Below are positions 27,337 to 40,775 of a stretch of 64,000 nucleotides of DNA, piece by piece. The DNA is from Tetrahymena thermophila SB210 (Eukaryota; Ciliophora; Oligohymenophorea; Hymenostomatida; Tetrahymenidae), in contig NW_002475999.1 in NCBI RefSeq assembly GCF_000189635.1, positions 124,001 to 188,000 on the forward strand. Reading direction: 5' to 3'. Positions within the stretch are counted from its first letter, which is position 1; each line of letters opens with the position of its first letter. The translations under genes and the position numbers were made by a program. The notes below the pieces were generated by a model, which did not search any database, had not been told where the DNA came from, and saw only the letters and a list, made by a program, of their open reading frames with translations.

Positions 27337-30300
27337 ATGATGAAAAGAGTCGTTTTTATTTCACTATTACTATACTTAAATCTTTTAACAAAAGCTTAGC
27401 AAGTCAATAACTGCGTCACAGGTTGCTCAGATTGTTAATTTTCAAGTAATTAATATATTTGCAGCAAATGCGAATAAGGATTTACTTTGTATAATAACCA
27501 GTGCCTCTATTAAAATTGCCCATCTAACTACTAACTGTAGAGGTATGTTACTAAATAATAAGGATAAGATTAAACAGTAGATACCTGTAGAGCTATCTGT
27601 GATGCTAGTTATATAGAAAATAGTACATACAATTTATGTTAATAAACTTAATTGTGCCCTTTGTCTTTTGTTGGTTCAAGCAACAATAGTCTTGGTACAA
27701 TAGAGAGTATTTACTAAGTAAATGATTAAATCACTATGATTGTTTATCCTACTTATATTAAATTGATAAATTCTATGACAGGATAATAGCTACAAGATAT
27801 GAGTTCTCCAAACATTTTAACCACCTTATATTTCAAGAATTATCTTATTACTTTTTCAACTACCAATTTAGTTTCAGAATGGATTTTTGAAACAAATTTT
27901 TTTAGAAATATAAAGTAAATTTAAAAAGGCTAATTAACAAAAAAAAGTTAATTTATTGACTTGGGTGTAGATCAGTAAGCAATAACAAGCTATGATGATT
28001 CTTAGAGCCTTGTATATTTTAGTCAAATTTATTTATAAGAGCAGCCTCTTAGCTTAGATTCGACTACTCTCTCTTTCTCATATGTAGGTTGTGCTTTAAA
28101 AGTAATTAATTAGCTGGTTTTGTGCTTTGGTAAAAATTAGAAATTGATAGCTAAATATTTGAGTATATAAAGTGGCTTTTTAAATTTATAAGACGTTAAA
28201 CAGTCAGATTTATGTTAAAGTTATGCTTTTAATTCTAATCCAATAATCCAGAATCTATAAATAAATTAAGTTTCTGTTTCTTAATTTTTGATAATTTAGT
28301 AATAAAGTACTCAATTAATTTAAATAATTTATGATAAAGTGGGGGCGCAAATAGATTGTAAACTAATTGATCTCAAAGTCTTTCCTTTATAATTGAGATT
28401 AGTTGATTAGTAGGAATCTTAAATGCTTTTTGCTGTAAATTACCTAACAAAATTAACTTTAATGGACTAAAACATTTAAGAAATTCTTAGTATTACTTTC
28501 TCGTAAAGTTAATTTACAGACCTAGCTTTTTTCAAGTATCCAAACACAAATTTTATGGCTAATTATAAATTGATTACAATTCAAGCTTCTTCACAAAATA
28601 TAATTACATATCAAATAAATTTAATTAATAAATCTTACACATAATTAAATGCATATCCTGTGATATTTACTAATCCTTTGAAATTTGAATCTTATGGTGA
28701 TAAATATATCTAATCGGATTAGATTAAAACATTTATAAATGCAGATTAATTATTTATCGTTAATAACAACTTACAATCTGTAAGCGCTGATACTGATTAA
28801 GTCAATTACGTAGTTATGCCTTACCAAAAGAAGATAATAGGACACAGAGATAAAATTAACAAAATGGTATATTCTGAAAATACCTAATACCTTTTAACTT
28901 GCTCAAATGATGGAAGTATAATAGCATGGTACACACTTTCAAGTTTGAATCCTATGTAAATTTATAAAATAACCCAAAATGGGTAAAAATGCAGAGACAT
29001 CTTAATTTATTAAGATACATGGGTTGTAGCTCTATTTTCTCGCTTAATCCTTATATTTCAGATTAATAACGCTTTTGTTAGTTATTCTTACTCTTTTTAG
29101 AATCCTGTGTCCGATGTTCTGTAATTTATATTGCAATTCCCTACAAATATTCTTCTCTATTACGACTCATAATTTACTCTTTTGAATGGAGTAGATCTTA
29201 AACAAATATCAATAGGATAGTACTTAGATAGTTAAATCATATCAATAGTTGCTGTTGCAAACTACAATTTAATTATTCAAAATGGCAGTAATTCATTGTA
29301 AATGTATCTGTTCGATCCTAGCTAAAATTATTAGTTTAACAAAGTATTATCATAAAATTATCAAAGCATCTATGGTGATTTTTCAATTATTTAAATAGAT
29401 AATCTTTAATCAAATAATTTTGAGGTAATGCTTGGGTGTAAAAAAGGAGCATTTGTAATTCTTGATAGTAAATTGACCTAAAAATTTTATTATCAAATCA
29501 GCTAAGGCTTCCCAACAAATATTTAGAAGTATCAAGATAATGATACTTATATTTTATTTTGCTATAGCACCGAATAAAATTAAATATATTTATTCTTTCA
29601 TTACGCAATAATTAGATCATAAAATAAAGGCTATTTATATTCCAGAAGTTACTCTCTTAAATTTAATGTTGGACTCTATCCAGATAAAGACTATGTAGGT
29701 AATACTAATATCAGTTACATGTTTTTAATGCCTTTTTCATATTTCACTCTAATCCTGAAAGGAACATATCGCCCTCTCGACTAATCTGTAGATTATGGCT
29801 ATTTTGTTTATTTAATTGGAAACACTGTAACATCTTTTGCATCAAAAGATAATAATAATATTTAATATTATGGTAGTTAATCTGGATTACTCAGCTTTGA
29901 TAACTCAAATTTGAATAGTTTTTCTACTTTTAGTTTAAATTCCAGTTTAAAAAGTGGTACTATTAAAAGCGTAAAAACAAGCCCATTTTTCGAATCTATT
30001 TTTGTAATTCACAATGATATTGATGTTCACAATATTTATACCCAGCAGTATAATTACACAATAAAATTTTCATCTTAATACTCTAATAATAGAGTAACAG
30101 ATTTAATTTTTTCTGAAAAAAATAACATATTATTAGCATTTAAAAGCTAATAACTACTAATCAAAAATTTCTAAACAAATGGTATTTTCTCTTTTGACCA
30201 AATATCTTAAATTAATGGAGCTTTAATTGATGAAGTCAATCTAAAAATTTTTGCTTATGGAAGTGCTTTGAGAGTCTTCAATTTTAATTTAACAACTTTA

Positions 30301-33300
30301 AATATCATTACTCCTGATAATATCTACAATTATTAATAATGTTTGCTCACTTCTGATTTAATAATTTGTAAAGTAAATAATAATATTCTATCTATAATTA
30401 GCAAAAATACATATGCTACAATAGCAAACACCGTAGTGACAGGTCTATCAAATAAATTTTAAGTTTATGTAGATGAATTAAATAAATAGATATTTCTTGT
30501 AGACACAATAATTCAAGTGTTTGATTTTACTGGTAATTTAATAGGATAAATAACAAATATTAATTTAAGTATCTTAAATCTTTAAATATTTGGAAATAAT
30601 ATAGCTGTATTAACTTCAACATGTAATTTTTTAAATATTTTACTTAATTGAATTAAAAAACTTTATGATTTATTTATTTAATTTTTTACCTAATTTCTTG
30701 AAATATAACAAAACATTTCCTAATCATATTTTTTATAAATAGATATCTTTATCTTCTAAAGATAATAATTAGCTTTGATAATATACTTCAAACCAACAGG
30801 AGGTGGAAATTTATTAGGCTATTATTATATTGCTGATTATAACACTTTAGTTTATTATGCTGATGAAATAAGATATGGCTAATTATTTTATTTTAATTTA
30901 TCAACTTATTAAGATGATGGTTTTACAATTAGTGCATATTCAGAACTTGGCATAGGAAGTGTTGTTTCTTTATTCTATGATTCTATCAATTCCCGTCTAA
31001 ATTATTTAGATAGTGTAGGAGTATTTTACAGTGTTAACTTTCTTTCTTAAAGAGCATTTTATAATATCATAAATGTTTATGATTTCAAGACTGTTGGCTC
31101 TCCTGTAGGTATGACAGTAGATTAAGCTTATAATAATCTATTTATTTTTAATTAAAATATAATTGTGTAGCTAAATTATAATTTAATTTAGAAATTTTAG
31201 ATTATTTAAAATTATAAAGTAGAGCAGTTTTATTTTAAAAACTAATAATAAAACTCCAATCAACAAATTTCAACAACTTACTACATATTTGACTAAAGCA
31301 ATGTCTTATATTCATATAAAGATTTTTCATAAACATATTTGACTTATTTTTCAAATCCAATAAGAAATGTATTCTAAATAGATATTTATAGAATAGTTGT
31401 ATTTATATTTGATGATTAAATTCTTATTTACACATATGATTAAGTAGATAATAATTAAATATTTTCATCAAATTATGTAGCTTAAATATAAAATCCTAAA
31501 GCAAGAATATTTTTAACTAATGAGCTACTTCTCACAACAGAGAAGCAATTAATTCATATAAACTATTCTTTTTATAAGGATGGAACTAACAATTGGAAAA
31601 AGAATGTCATAGATTATAGTTAAAACAACGAGTATCTGAGAAATCATTTATCATTTGGATCTCCTGCATAATAGAAAATATTTATCAGCTTTAGTTCTGG
31701 TAGAGTTCTTTGCTATGATTAAGCAACAACTAATTCTCAGTAGATTATCTCACCTTGGCAGCCATAAGGGAATATCATTAATAATTTTGTGAAACTATTT
31801 TTCAAAACTAACTCTTACATGATTTTAGCTTATCGTTATAACATAATAACTTTAATAAACTTATCAGATTTATAAGTGTTGAAATAATTAGATACAACAA
31901 CTCTAAATAATTAATAAATTAATCAAATCAATGCAATTTTTGTTGATGAGACTTATGGGTAATGCTTTATCTCATTTATGTATGAAAAATTAATCTATGT
32001 ACTTGACCTAAAAAGTTTTTCCTTTTTACAATACCTGTCATTTCCTAATAACTAATACAATAGATTTGCTACTACTGATCAGTATATTTTGGTATACTCA
32101 AATTCTTAAATAAATTTATTCTCAAGAGGAACACTTAAATACATCAATTAAATTAAAAAAATAAACTCATCCATTCAAATAACTTCTTTAAATATTATAA
32201 ACTAAAACATATTAATTATTTGCATGAATACTCAGCTCGAAATATATCTCATTAACTCTGATAAATCTATCATTTTAATCGATTCTACTCCTATATCGAA
32301 TTCTGAAATAGTCGATGCATATCAGCAATAAAATGATAGCAACACAATGAGAATTGTAGGAATATCAGATAATGGTATTTTTGATAAAATAATTAATACT
32401 TAATTATACTTTTAGTCTACTCAAACATCAGTTGCAAGTTCATAGTCTGGTTAATACTCTTGCTATTCTTCTCTTAGTATGGTTGATAGAATTTAAGGAT
32501 AGAATATATTTTCATATTTATACAATAATAATGTTTTAAAAATGTAATACAGAATATTAGCTAAATTAGGGAATACCTTAAAGTCTTTAAATTTTATTAA
32601 TGATCAAAACATATAAGTAATACTTACTCCTGACACCTCGAACTAAAATAATACTCTTAACTTAAAATATGATTCATTTTAACAATTACAGAGAATTGCT
32701 ATTTATTTTTCTAATTTTTCTTTTATTTTTACTTAGAACAACTAAAATTATACATTTTCTAATATTACATAATAAGTAAAATGGTAAAGTATAGAAATCC
32801 AAGAACAAAACTTTACAGGAGTCCAAATTCAATTTAATAATTTGTCAAATGTAACTATATCCAATTTACTAATTTAAAATATTTAGTATAACCTAAAGTT
32901 ATAAAATCAAACAAATAGTACATCGAATTAACCACTAATTTAGTTCACAGATTGTAAAAATGTTTTTATTACTAATTTGACAATAATAAACTCTAAAATA
33001 TCAAATTAATCTCTATTAATTGGCTTTGAGAGAGTTTAAAATATTTATATTAACAATCTCTTTATTATATAAAATGAATTTCATCAGCTATTTTATTTTA
33101 ACAAAGGTCAATAATTACAAATCTAACAGATATCCATTTAACGAAACTAAATATCTAATAGAATACCTTATTAAAATTATATTCCATAAATACAAGATTA
33201 AGCATTTAAAGCATAAGAATAATATTTACTAACTATAGTTGGATTCTTTAATACAAAGATATCTCAAATAGATATGAATTCCAATAGTAATATTTTATTT

Positions 33301-36300
33301 TTATTTTATGTTAATAGCTATTCAAGTGATACAGAATAAGTCATATTATATGAAGACTAATTAACAATTTCTGATGGTGAGTTTAAGTAAACAAGTATAT
33401 AGAAAGATAATTAACTCCTTCTTTCTAAATAAGTTAATTAGCCTATAATAAACATTTAAGCTACAACTCTTAATATTGTTGGTATATAATATATTTCAAA
33501 TTAGGGAAATATTTTAATTTAAAATTCTAAGATAGTAAATATTTAAAATTCTAAATTTGAATCAAATACATCTATAGATGGAGGAGCATTCATTTTTAGT
33601 ACAATATCAGAATTTATAAATATAATTAATACTATATTTAGTCAAAACACAGCTTTAGGCTCGGGTGGTGCTATATACCTTTATCAAACAAGCAAGTTAA
33701 TGTTAGATGAACAATCTAGAATTGAAAATAACATTGCTCAAATTGGAGGAGGAATAAGGATAATTTTGACTACAGGCAACCCATTTTAAGTAATAAACTA
33801 TGAATCTCAAATAAAAAATAATATTGGAATCATTTTTGGTAAAAATATTGGTATCTATCCTGTTAGAGCTATTTTAGATTCTAGATCTTAAAATTCAAGA
33901 AATTTATAAAGAAAAGATAGAAATGAGGAAATCGAAATAGCTCATAGCTTTTAAAATAATAATTTATCATATTAAAATAGTATTAGAAGTCTTTAGAGTG
34001 AAGATAGTTTAAGCATCTTTTCGTTTAACAGCGGGGATTATTTGTATTTATAAGTCTAGTTGGTTGATTAGTATGATTAAATTGTAAGTTTTAGTGTTAG
34101 TTAACTTAGCTAAGAATAATATGCTTAGAGTGTGTAATAAGAATTAAAATCCTACTAAATATAAATTTTTGTAGATAATTCTTAAAACACTCAATTAAGT
34201 GGATAGACTTTATTAAACTTTAACTAATTTTAATAAACTAGATAAGCTTTCTTTTTTTCTTCTTTGAAGGTTAGTGCTAAACCAAAATCAAGTAGGGTAC
34301 TAAAATTAATTTTAACAACTAACTCCTTTTCCTCATCACAAATAGGCTAAAATATAACTATCAATTTTCGTTAGTGCAATTAAGGCGAAATATTTAAAGA
34401 TTTGACAAGTACAATTACTATTTGCGAAATTTGTTAAAGTGGCTTCTATTCTTTGGAAGATCCGAATAAACCATAAAATGCTTAGAATTTAAGCTGTTTA
34501 TAATGTCCATCGTAAGCTTCATAATGTCAAGGTGACCAAATAGTCCTTAAAGATGGGTATTGGAGATAAAACAATAAAACTGATGATATATTTAGTTGTA
34601 ACTAAATAATATAAACTCTTACTTGTAAAGAAAGTGATCATGAAAGTAAAGAGGGTTGTATAAAAGGTTTTTCAGGACCTTTATGCTAATTTTGTGATGA
34701 AAGTGGAAGGCTATGGGACGATAGATATACTTTCAGTGTATCGGATTAGCTATGCCATCAATGTGAATAATAATATGTTTATATTACATACATCATCGTT
34801 CTAAGTAATTTTTTTTTTAATTTTAGCTGATTAGTAATATTTAATTCAAGATTTATCTTTAAAAATTTTTATAAATTAAAATTAAAAATTTTTTTGTTGA
34901 AAAAATAGGTTTGTTACTACTATTTTATTTAGTAGTAAATATTTTGATGTTCATGAATAATTACACGTACCACTCTACCTGCACCTATCTAAGATAATTA
35001 CAAATAATTCCAATTTCTGTTAGCTGTATGAAAGATAAATCAACTTAATATATGAAAACTTTAATAAACTATCTTTAGATTACATCAGTTTTATTTTAGT
35101 TAAACATGAAATCGGATTTTACTTCTCTAGTTAATTCTACTAGTTACTTGGGATCTCCTGCAACAAATATACTTTCGAATTCTCATTGTGTTTATCCTAG
35201 TTATGCTATAGAAAAATATGGAACTGTTACAATTAAATTGTTTTTCACATCTATTTACCCTCTTTTTTTCCTAGTAATTATAGTGGTAGGCCTATTTGTG
35301 TGCTATAAATTAAAATTTTTTGGAATAAAATAATACTACAAATATGCGGTGATAACAATCCTCTACACTTTTTTTTAGCCAAGTTTAATTAAACTTTTTA
35401 CGCTAGCAATTTCTTGTAGATCTATTGGTAATAATTCATATGTTTCATTGAATTTCTAAATTTAATGTAATGATGAATCTTATAGAGATTTTGTAAATTA
35501 CTTTATAACTCCATATCTGGTTTTCCTTTTTATAGCTCCAATTTATATACTTATATTGCTTTATAAAAATAAGAAAAGCTTAAATTACTGCACAACAAAG
35601 TATAGATTAGGTTATTTCTATCTTGATTATAAACCTAAATATTATTTTTGGGAAATAAATAAAATATATGGTAAGACCTTTGTAATAGCTTTTTATACAT
35701 GGTATAATCAAGTAGATCAAAGTTTTTCATACTAAGTAGTATCTTTATTTATTTGCTTTACTATAATCGCTAATTCTATTTTTAAGCCTTTTGTCGTTAA
35801 GTAGATTGAAATACTAGATTCTCTGTCAAGGGTATTAATACTAATTAATATAATATTGCAATAACTCAGTTAAATCTATTCATATAGCATGTTTACAGTT
35901 TTATAATATATTATCCACATTTCGTTCGTTTTTGGTGTTTTTTTGATCATATTCCGCCTTAAGCTAAGTAACATAATAGATTAAAAAGAAGGAACTATGT
36001 TAAAATTTCTTAAGAGATGGGTTCATAAAGATATAATTAATATTTTTATCATTAAAAACACAAATTAAATGAAGGTTTACAAGAATTGGAAAAAAATTTA
36101 AAAAAATATTACAAACATAATTAAACATTAAGCATAGAAAGTTCAGCAATTATGTGAAACTAACACAAGCAAAATAATGACATCAAGAAGTAAAAAAAAA
36201 TTTTTTTAATTTCAGATAATAATTTATTTTAAAATCAATAAAAATAGATAATAAAACCATAATAAATACTTAGAAAGTAAAAAGTTATAATTAAGATTCA

Positions 36301-36704
36301 ACTTTAGCACCATAAACAGGCTAATTTGGAAATTATAGAATTTCTTATGAGAATACAAGTATTTTCGCTAGTCAGATATTAAACAAATGTAATTATTTTA
36401 TTTCAATAAATTATATTTAATATATTATCATTATATAGAAGGTTAATCTTAGATATAAACACCAGGTATAGTAAGAAATTGTACTATTTTTAAATAGTAC
36501 AGTGAAGCAGACTAAGTAACAGATAATAGATATCAAGATGAAATTATGGAATAGATTAACATAGATGCTAAGATTTAAAATATCGTAGAAAGTATAAATG
36601 ATTTAGATAATATTTAATAATATGAAGAAAATCCTAATTAATAAGCAAATGATTTAAAAAATTGTAATGATTTTAAGACAATTATAAAATTAAATTAGAA
36701 TTGA
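27337..36704 (+). CDS. Giant multi-pass membrane protein, paralogue C
   Basis: Starts with ATGATG; the signal peptide MMKRVVFISLLLYLNLLTKA is followed by CVTGCSDCQ and several CxxC pairs. A WD40-like repeat lies near 28840-28970 (LLTCSNDGSIIAWYTL), and a second propeller begins around 30790 (KPTGGGNLLGYYY). A beta-helix-like region spans about 32600-33850 (DGGAFIF, GSGGAIYLY, IGGGIRI). The Cys-rich block at 34370-34770 contains LKDGYWRQN and GCIKGFSGPLCQFCD. Membrane spans and the loop motif GYFYLDYK...YFWE follow, then a polar tail ending NDLDNIQQYEENPN...LNQN. Inferred introns are 30623-30742, 34805-34908, one at about 36190-36210 and one at about 36386-36435. C resembles A more closely than B, including intron positions. 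It is likely a surface receptor or adhesin of about 3,000 residues; no ligand or activity can be named. Confidence 0.85.
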
Positions 36705-37067
36705 AAAAATATATTTATTTATTTATTTTTTCATATATTTTATCTTTTATGTTATTAAAAAAGTTTATTTTGTTGATTAAAGCATAGTTTAAAGTTTTTC
36801 AAAATTTTAATTATTTTTAAGTACTTATTTTCTCAAAAGTATAATTTAAATCATTTTTTATTTTTCTCTATTACTAAATAATTTTGATAATAACATAATT
36901 TTATAAAAAACAAAATTAACCCTTTAGTAAAATTAAATCTATTTTAGTTTAGCTTAATACATACTATATTTTGTAATCCTTAAACTTAGATAATTTTAAT
37001 TAAGGATCAACTCTCCGTCAAATTTTTTATTCTTTTTAGATTATAAAAAATTTTATTTAAATAGTAT

Positions 37068-37090
37068 GGAGGGGAGGAGAAGGGAGGGAA
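37068..37090 (+). other. G-rich purine tract, possible G-quadruplex
   Basis: A 23-base run of only G and A contains G-runs of 2, 4, 2, 3 and 3. This is very unusual in intergenic DNA that is otherwise about 80 percent or more A+T. It lies in the intergenic region roughly 360 bp after gene C. Confidence 0.6.
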
Positions 37091-37409
37091 TGTAAATACA
37101 GGTTTTTACTGTAAATATTAATTTTAATAAGCGTTATTTAATTTCTTGAAATTATAGTAAAGTATGGATAATTTTAGAACATTTTTAATATACTTTTTAA
37201 CTTAACCTACCTAAAAGCGAAGTTTATTAAGAAAACTAAAAAGCTAGAATATATCAACAAATGAAAAAATTAGTCTCTATATATTATGATAATACAAAAA
37301 TGCTTTTTTCTTAAAATAATAAATTCATGTATTTTAAAGTAAGATTTTGGATTTAATAAAAATTATACAAAATTTTTAAAAGTTAAAAAGTAAAATATGT
37401 AAATAGTAT

Positions 37410-38300
37410 AAGTGATATCCGCAAGAATAATTTAAATATTAATTCTAATAAATTAATTTCCTATAATTGAAATATTAAAAATAATATGAATAAATTTTGA
37501 ACAAACTCTAATGTGCTAGCTCCTTAACTAAATCTATCCAATATTGAAACTAATATAAAAAATTTAAAATATAAATAGATATATAAAAATAAAATAATTA
37601 TTCTCAATATTAATACTCATATATGCAAAACATGCCCATTTTCAATAAAATTAATTTCTTAAAAAATTAATATGAAATATTTTAATAAAATACATCATTA
37701 TAACATAAGGGTTTAAATGCTTTTCATAAATATAAAAAGTGTAATATTCTAATTTTACTGATGTTAGAAATTTTAAAAAATAATTCAGATAAGATAAAAT
37801 TCTAACAAAAAAAGTACTTTTTATTCTAATATCAATAATAAAATACTTTACAAAATTAATACAAATTAAAAATAAAATAGATAAATAAAACAAGATATAT
37901 TTGCTTGAAAATCTAAATATTAATTCTAATAAGCTTTATCTTATTCTAATATTAAAAAAAGATAATATAAATAAATTTAGAACTTATTAACACGCTCCCT
38001 CATTAACTAAATATCTAAAATAGTAACAAGTAAAGAAAACTAAAAACATTGTTAAATATGTAAATGTAAAATAATTATTCACAATATCAATTCTCATACA
38101 TTCTAAATTTTCCATTTTCTATAAAAATTGTTAATAAAATAAAATACAATAAATAATCATTTAAATATTTGTCAAATATTAAAAAGTGTAATTTGATGTA
38201 TTAAATAAGAAAAATTCTAAAAATTACTTCATATTAGATAAAATTCTAACAACCTAAAAGTTTTTAACATCAAAAATTATATAAATTCTGAAGAAATTAG
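37410..38300. repeat. Degenerate direct duplication, period about 450-480 bp
   Basis: Two copies share ordered matching blocks. The phrase aaatattaattctaataa occurs near 37434 and again near 37914, and gataaaattctaacaa occurs near 37793 and again near 38237. Between them both copies carry related ATTATTC(T/A)CAATAT sequence followed by CTCATA. A weaker third copy may lie just upstream near 37112. No coding potential is evident. Confidence 0.6.
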
Positions 38301-38363
38301 ATAAAAAATTAAAAACACTCAAAAAAAAAAATCAAAAAGAAAAAAGATCAATTATCAATTACG

Positions 38364-39368
38364 ATGACAGAGAACAGCTATAGTAAACATTTATTTTTTA
38401 CTCATTCGAAGATGAATACAGAGTAGAGCTGTCCTTTTGGAATATTGATAGGTAGTGTAGGCACTGGAAAAACAACTTTATTTAACAAGTTAGTGAATAA
38501 AAACTAAATCGATTAAGATATTGAATTTTCTGAAGCTACACACTGTATTTATGGTCAATTTGCTAATTAAAAAAAATTTAGAATAATTGATTCCTTAGGC
38601 TCGTGTGATGAAAATACAAAATCTATGAATGCTTTAAGTTTAAAATTAGCTTAGATAGAAGGAACTATTAACAGAATTTTTTTGTTAATAAAATATGAAA
38701 GATTAGGACCAATGTAAAATAAATTTTCTGAATAAATTTATTATCTTTAAGATTGGAAAAAATTCATAACTGTTGTTATAACTCACTGGGATAGAGAAGA
38801 CACTCCTGAAAACAGAAAAAGTTATGAAAATATTAAAGCTATGCTAACTGATAACGATCCTGATTCTGATTTATAATATCCCTTTATTTTTGTAGGAAAA
38901 GAATCAAATAACTAGTAATTATAAGAAGTTTTTTACAATAATCTATGTTAGAGCAACCCGATAGGATTAGAAATAGAGCTGCCAAAGCTCAAATTATCTT
39001 TAAATGAAAACATGCATCTATTCATTAATCAGCAGAAATAAAAATTTAATATGATTTCAGATTCTGTTTTTAAAAAAATGATCAAACATAATTAAAACGA
39101 CAAAAAAAAACTACTTGAGGATTTTATTCAAAATGTTTCTTTTGAAACTTAGAATTTAATCAATAATTTTCTTAACAAATATAGAAAAGAAATTACTGAA
39201 ATTGAGATAAACCTTTATTTTCTTGAAATAAAAATGTATATATTCAAAACATTTGAGAACATTAACTCTCATTAGAACTAATCTTTCACTACTTTAAAAC
39301 CTATTAACAAAAAAAAAAGATCATTTTTTTCTTCAGTTTGCAATAAATTTACTAATTTCATTAAATGA
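38364..39368 (+). CDS. AIG1/GIMAP-like P-loop GTPase, short form
   Basis: 334 aa, single exon, TGA stop. The G1 P-loop GSVGTGKTT lies at residues 30-38. The position of G3 carries IDSLGS (about 75-80) instead of the usual D-x-P-G. The G4-like THWDRED lies at 140-146, in the place where AIG1/GIMAP proteins have TxxD. The segment INRIFLLIKYERLGPMQ is shared almost exactly with the neighbour at 40776. The C-terminal third is helical and charged and ends in a basic, Cys-containing segment (KKKRSFFSSVCNKF) that could associate with membranes. GTP binding is inferred from the motifs. In other eukaryotes such proteins form scaffolds on membranes; the role here is unknown. Confidence 0.85.
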
Positions 39369-40775
39369 AGTTATATATATTTTATAAATTAATATTAATT
39401 TTCATTTACAGAAGCATTATTGATGTTTTGCATATAAGATATTTTATTTTCTTTTAAAATATTTTTAAATATTAATATCCCATATTTTTTAAATGTTTTG
39501 CATATAATAAATACTGTAATATTGAAATCAATTCATAAATGAAGATTAAAGAGAAATAAATATATTATTATATTGTAAATTGTTATCATATCTAAACTAT
39601 TTAAAAATTTTTAATCAAATACTTATTTATGTTTAAATATTCTAAAAATGTAAATGGGATTCTATTCTTGTTAAATTTATCTAATAAATTCAAATCATTT
39701 GGAAGAAAAATGCTTTAACATAAGAATAGAGGAATAGTTGAGTAAAAATATATTATCAAAGAAAATAGATTTATTGTATGTGAGAATTTTAAGCTTAAAA
39801 ATAAAAACTATGTTTGTAAAAATATATTAATAGTTAAATTTTCAAAAAGTTTGTTTGAGCTTTTAATCTAAATTAATTCCTATTTTTGTTAAAAAATTTT
39901 AATAAATAAAAAACAAGCTTGAACGAAAATGAATGAACATATGAATCAGTTGATGAAAAATAAATACAAACAAATAGATTAACTGTAAATGAGAATAATA
40001 ATATTAAAAAAAAAATTTAAAAGTATTTTATTAAAAATATATTAATATTTAAATTCTAAAATTTAAGTTTGTAATAGATTTTAAAATCTGTTTTTTATTA
40101 ATATTCTAATATTTCTGACCATTTAGGAAAAAAGAAAGAATAAATAATGAACTGAAAAATAGTTAAGTAAAAAAATATTATCAATAAAATATATTAACTG
40201 TTATTAAGAATCATAATCTTAATAAAGAATTTAAAAGTATTTTTTTTAAATGTATTAATATTTAAATATTCTAAAAATATAAGTTTGTAATAGAAAGTAA
40301 TTAATACCTACTTTTATTATTATTATTATTATGATGAATTCTAATAAACTAAAAATAAAAAAATTGACAAATGAAGTTGAGAAAAAAAATACTATCAAAA
40401 AATTTAAAAATTGTAAGTGTAATCATTATCTTTAAAAAAAACAATTTTATAAATATTTAATATTCTATGAGTTTTTGAAAAAAATTAATTTTTATTCTTT
40501 TAATTCAAATAATTTGAAACAAAAATGAATAAGAATATGAACGGGAAATAGTTTATCAAAAAAATATTATCAAGCAATGATATTATTGTAATCTGGGAAA
40601 ATAATCTTAAAAAAAAAATTTAAATAAAAGAGTTTTATTTTTAAAAAATATAAAAATTCTAAAAGTATGTGATTATTCTAATAATTTAAAACCTAATTTT
40701 AAGTAATAGGAAATGAAGCTTTCCAAACTATTATATTTATTACATAAATAAAAAATTAATTTTAAAAAACAAAAA
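39369..40775. other. Intergenic between the two GTPase genes
   Basis: No gene is seen. Most of the region is a degenerate tandem array, listed separately. It also has a short ATT trinucleotide run near 40312-40332. Confidence 0.55.
39600..40720. repeat. Degenerate tandem array, about five units of roughly 210 bp
   Basis: A block of the type AAAAATATTATCAA followed by an AT-rich phrase and then ATAATCTT-like sequence recurs near 39744, 39957 (weaker), 40170, 40386 and 40559, a spacing of about 173-216 bp. Each unit also holds a related phrase around ATGAATAA/ATGAACA upstream and TATTCTAAAA(A/T)TATAAGT downstream. Units are well diverged. No frame runs through them, so this is non-coding repeat DNA. 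Confidence 0.6.

Larger units (their letters stand above)
36705..38363. other. Repeat-bearing intergenic region before the GTPase pair
   Basis: No gene is seen. The stretch contains a short purine-only G-rich tract (37068-37090) and a degenerate direct duplication (about 37410-38300), both listed separately. The rest is AT-rich without recognisable signals. Confidence 0.5.

Noticed and set aside
34160-36000. Separate small protein-coding gene at 35106-35333 suggested by a standard-code frame
   Set aside because: It is an internal piece of the membrane module of gene C. The frame continues on both sides through TAA/TAG Gln codons.
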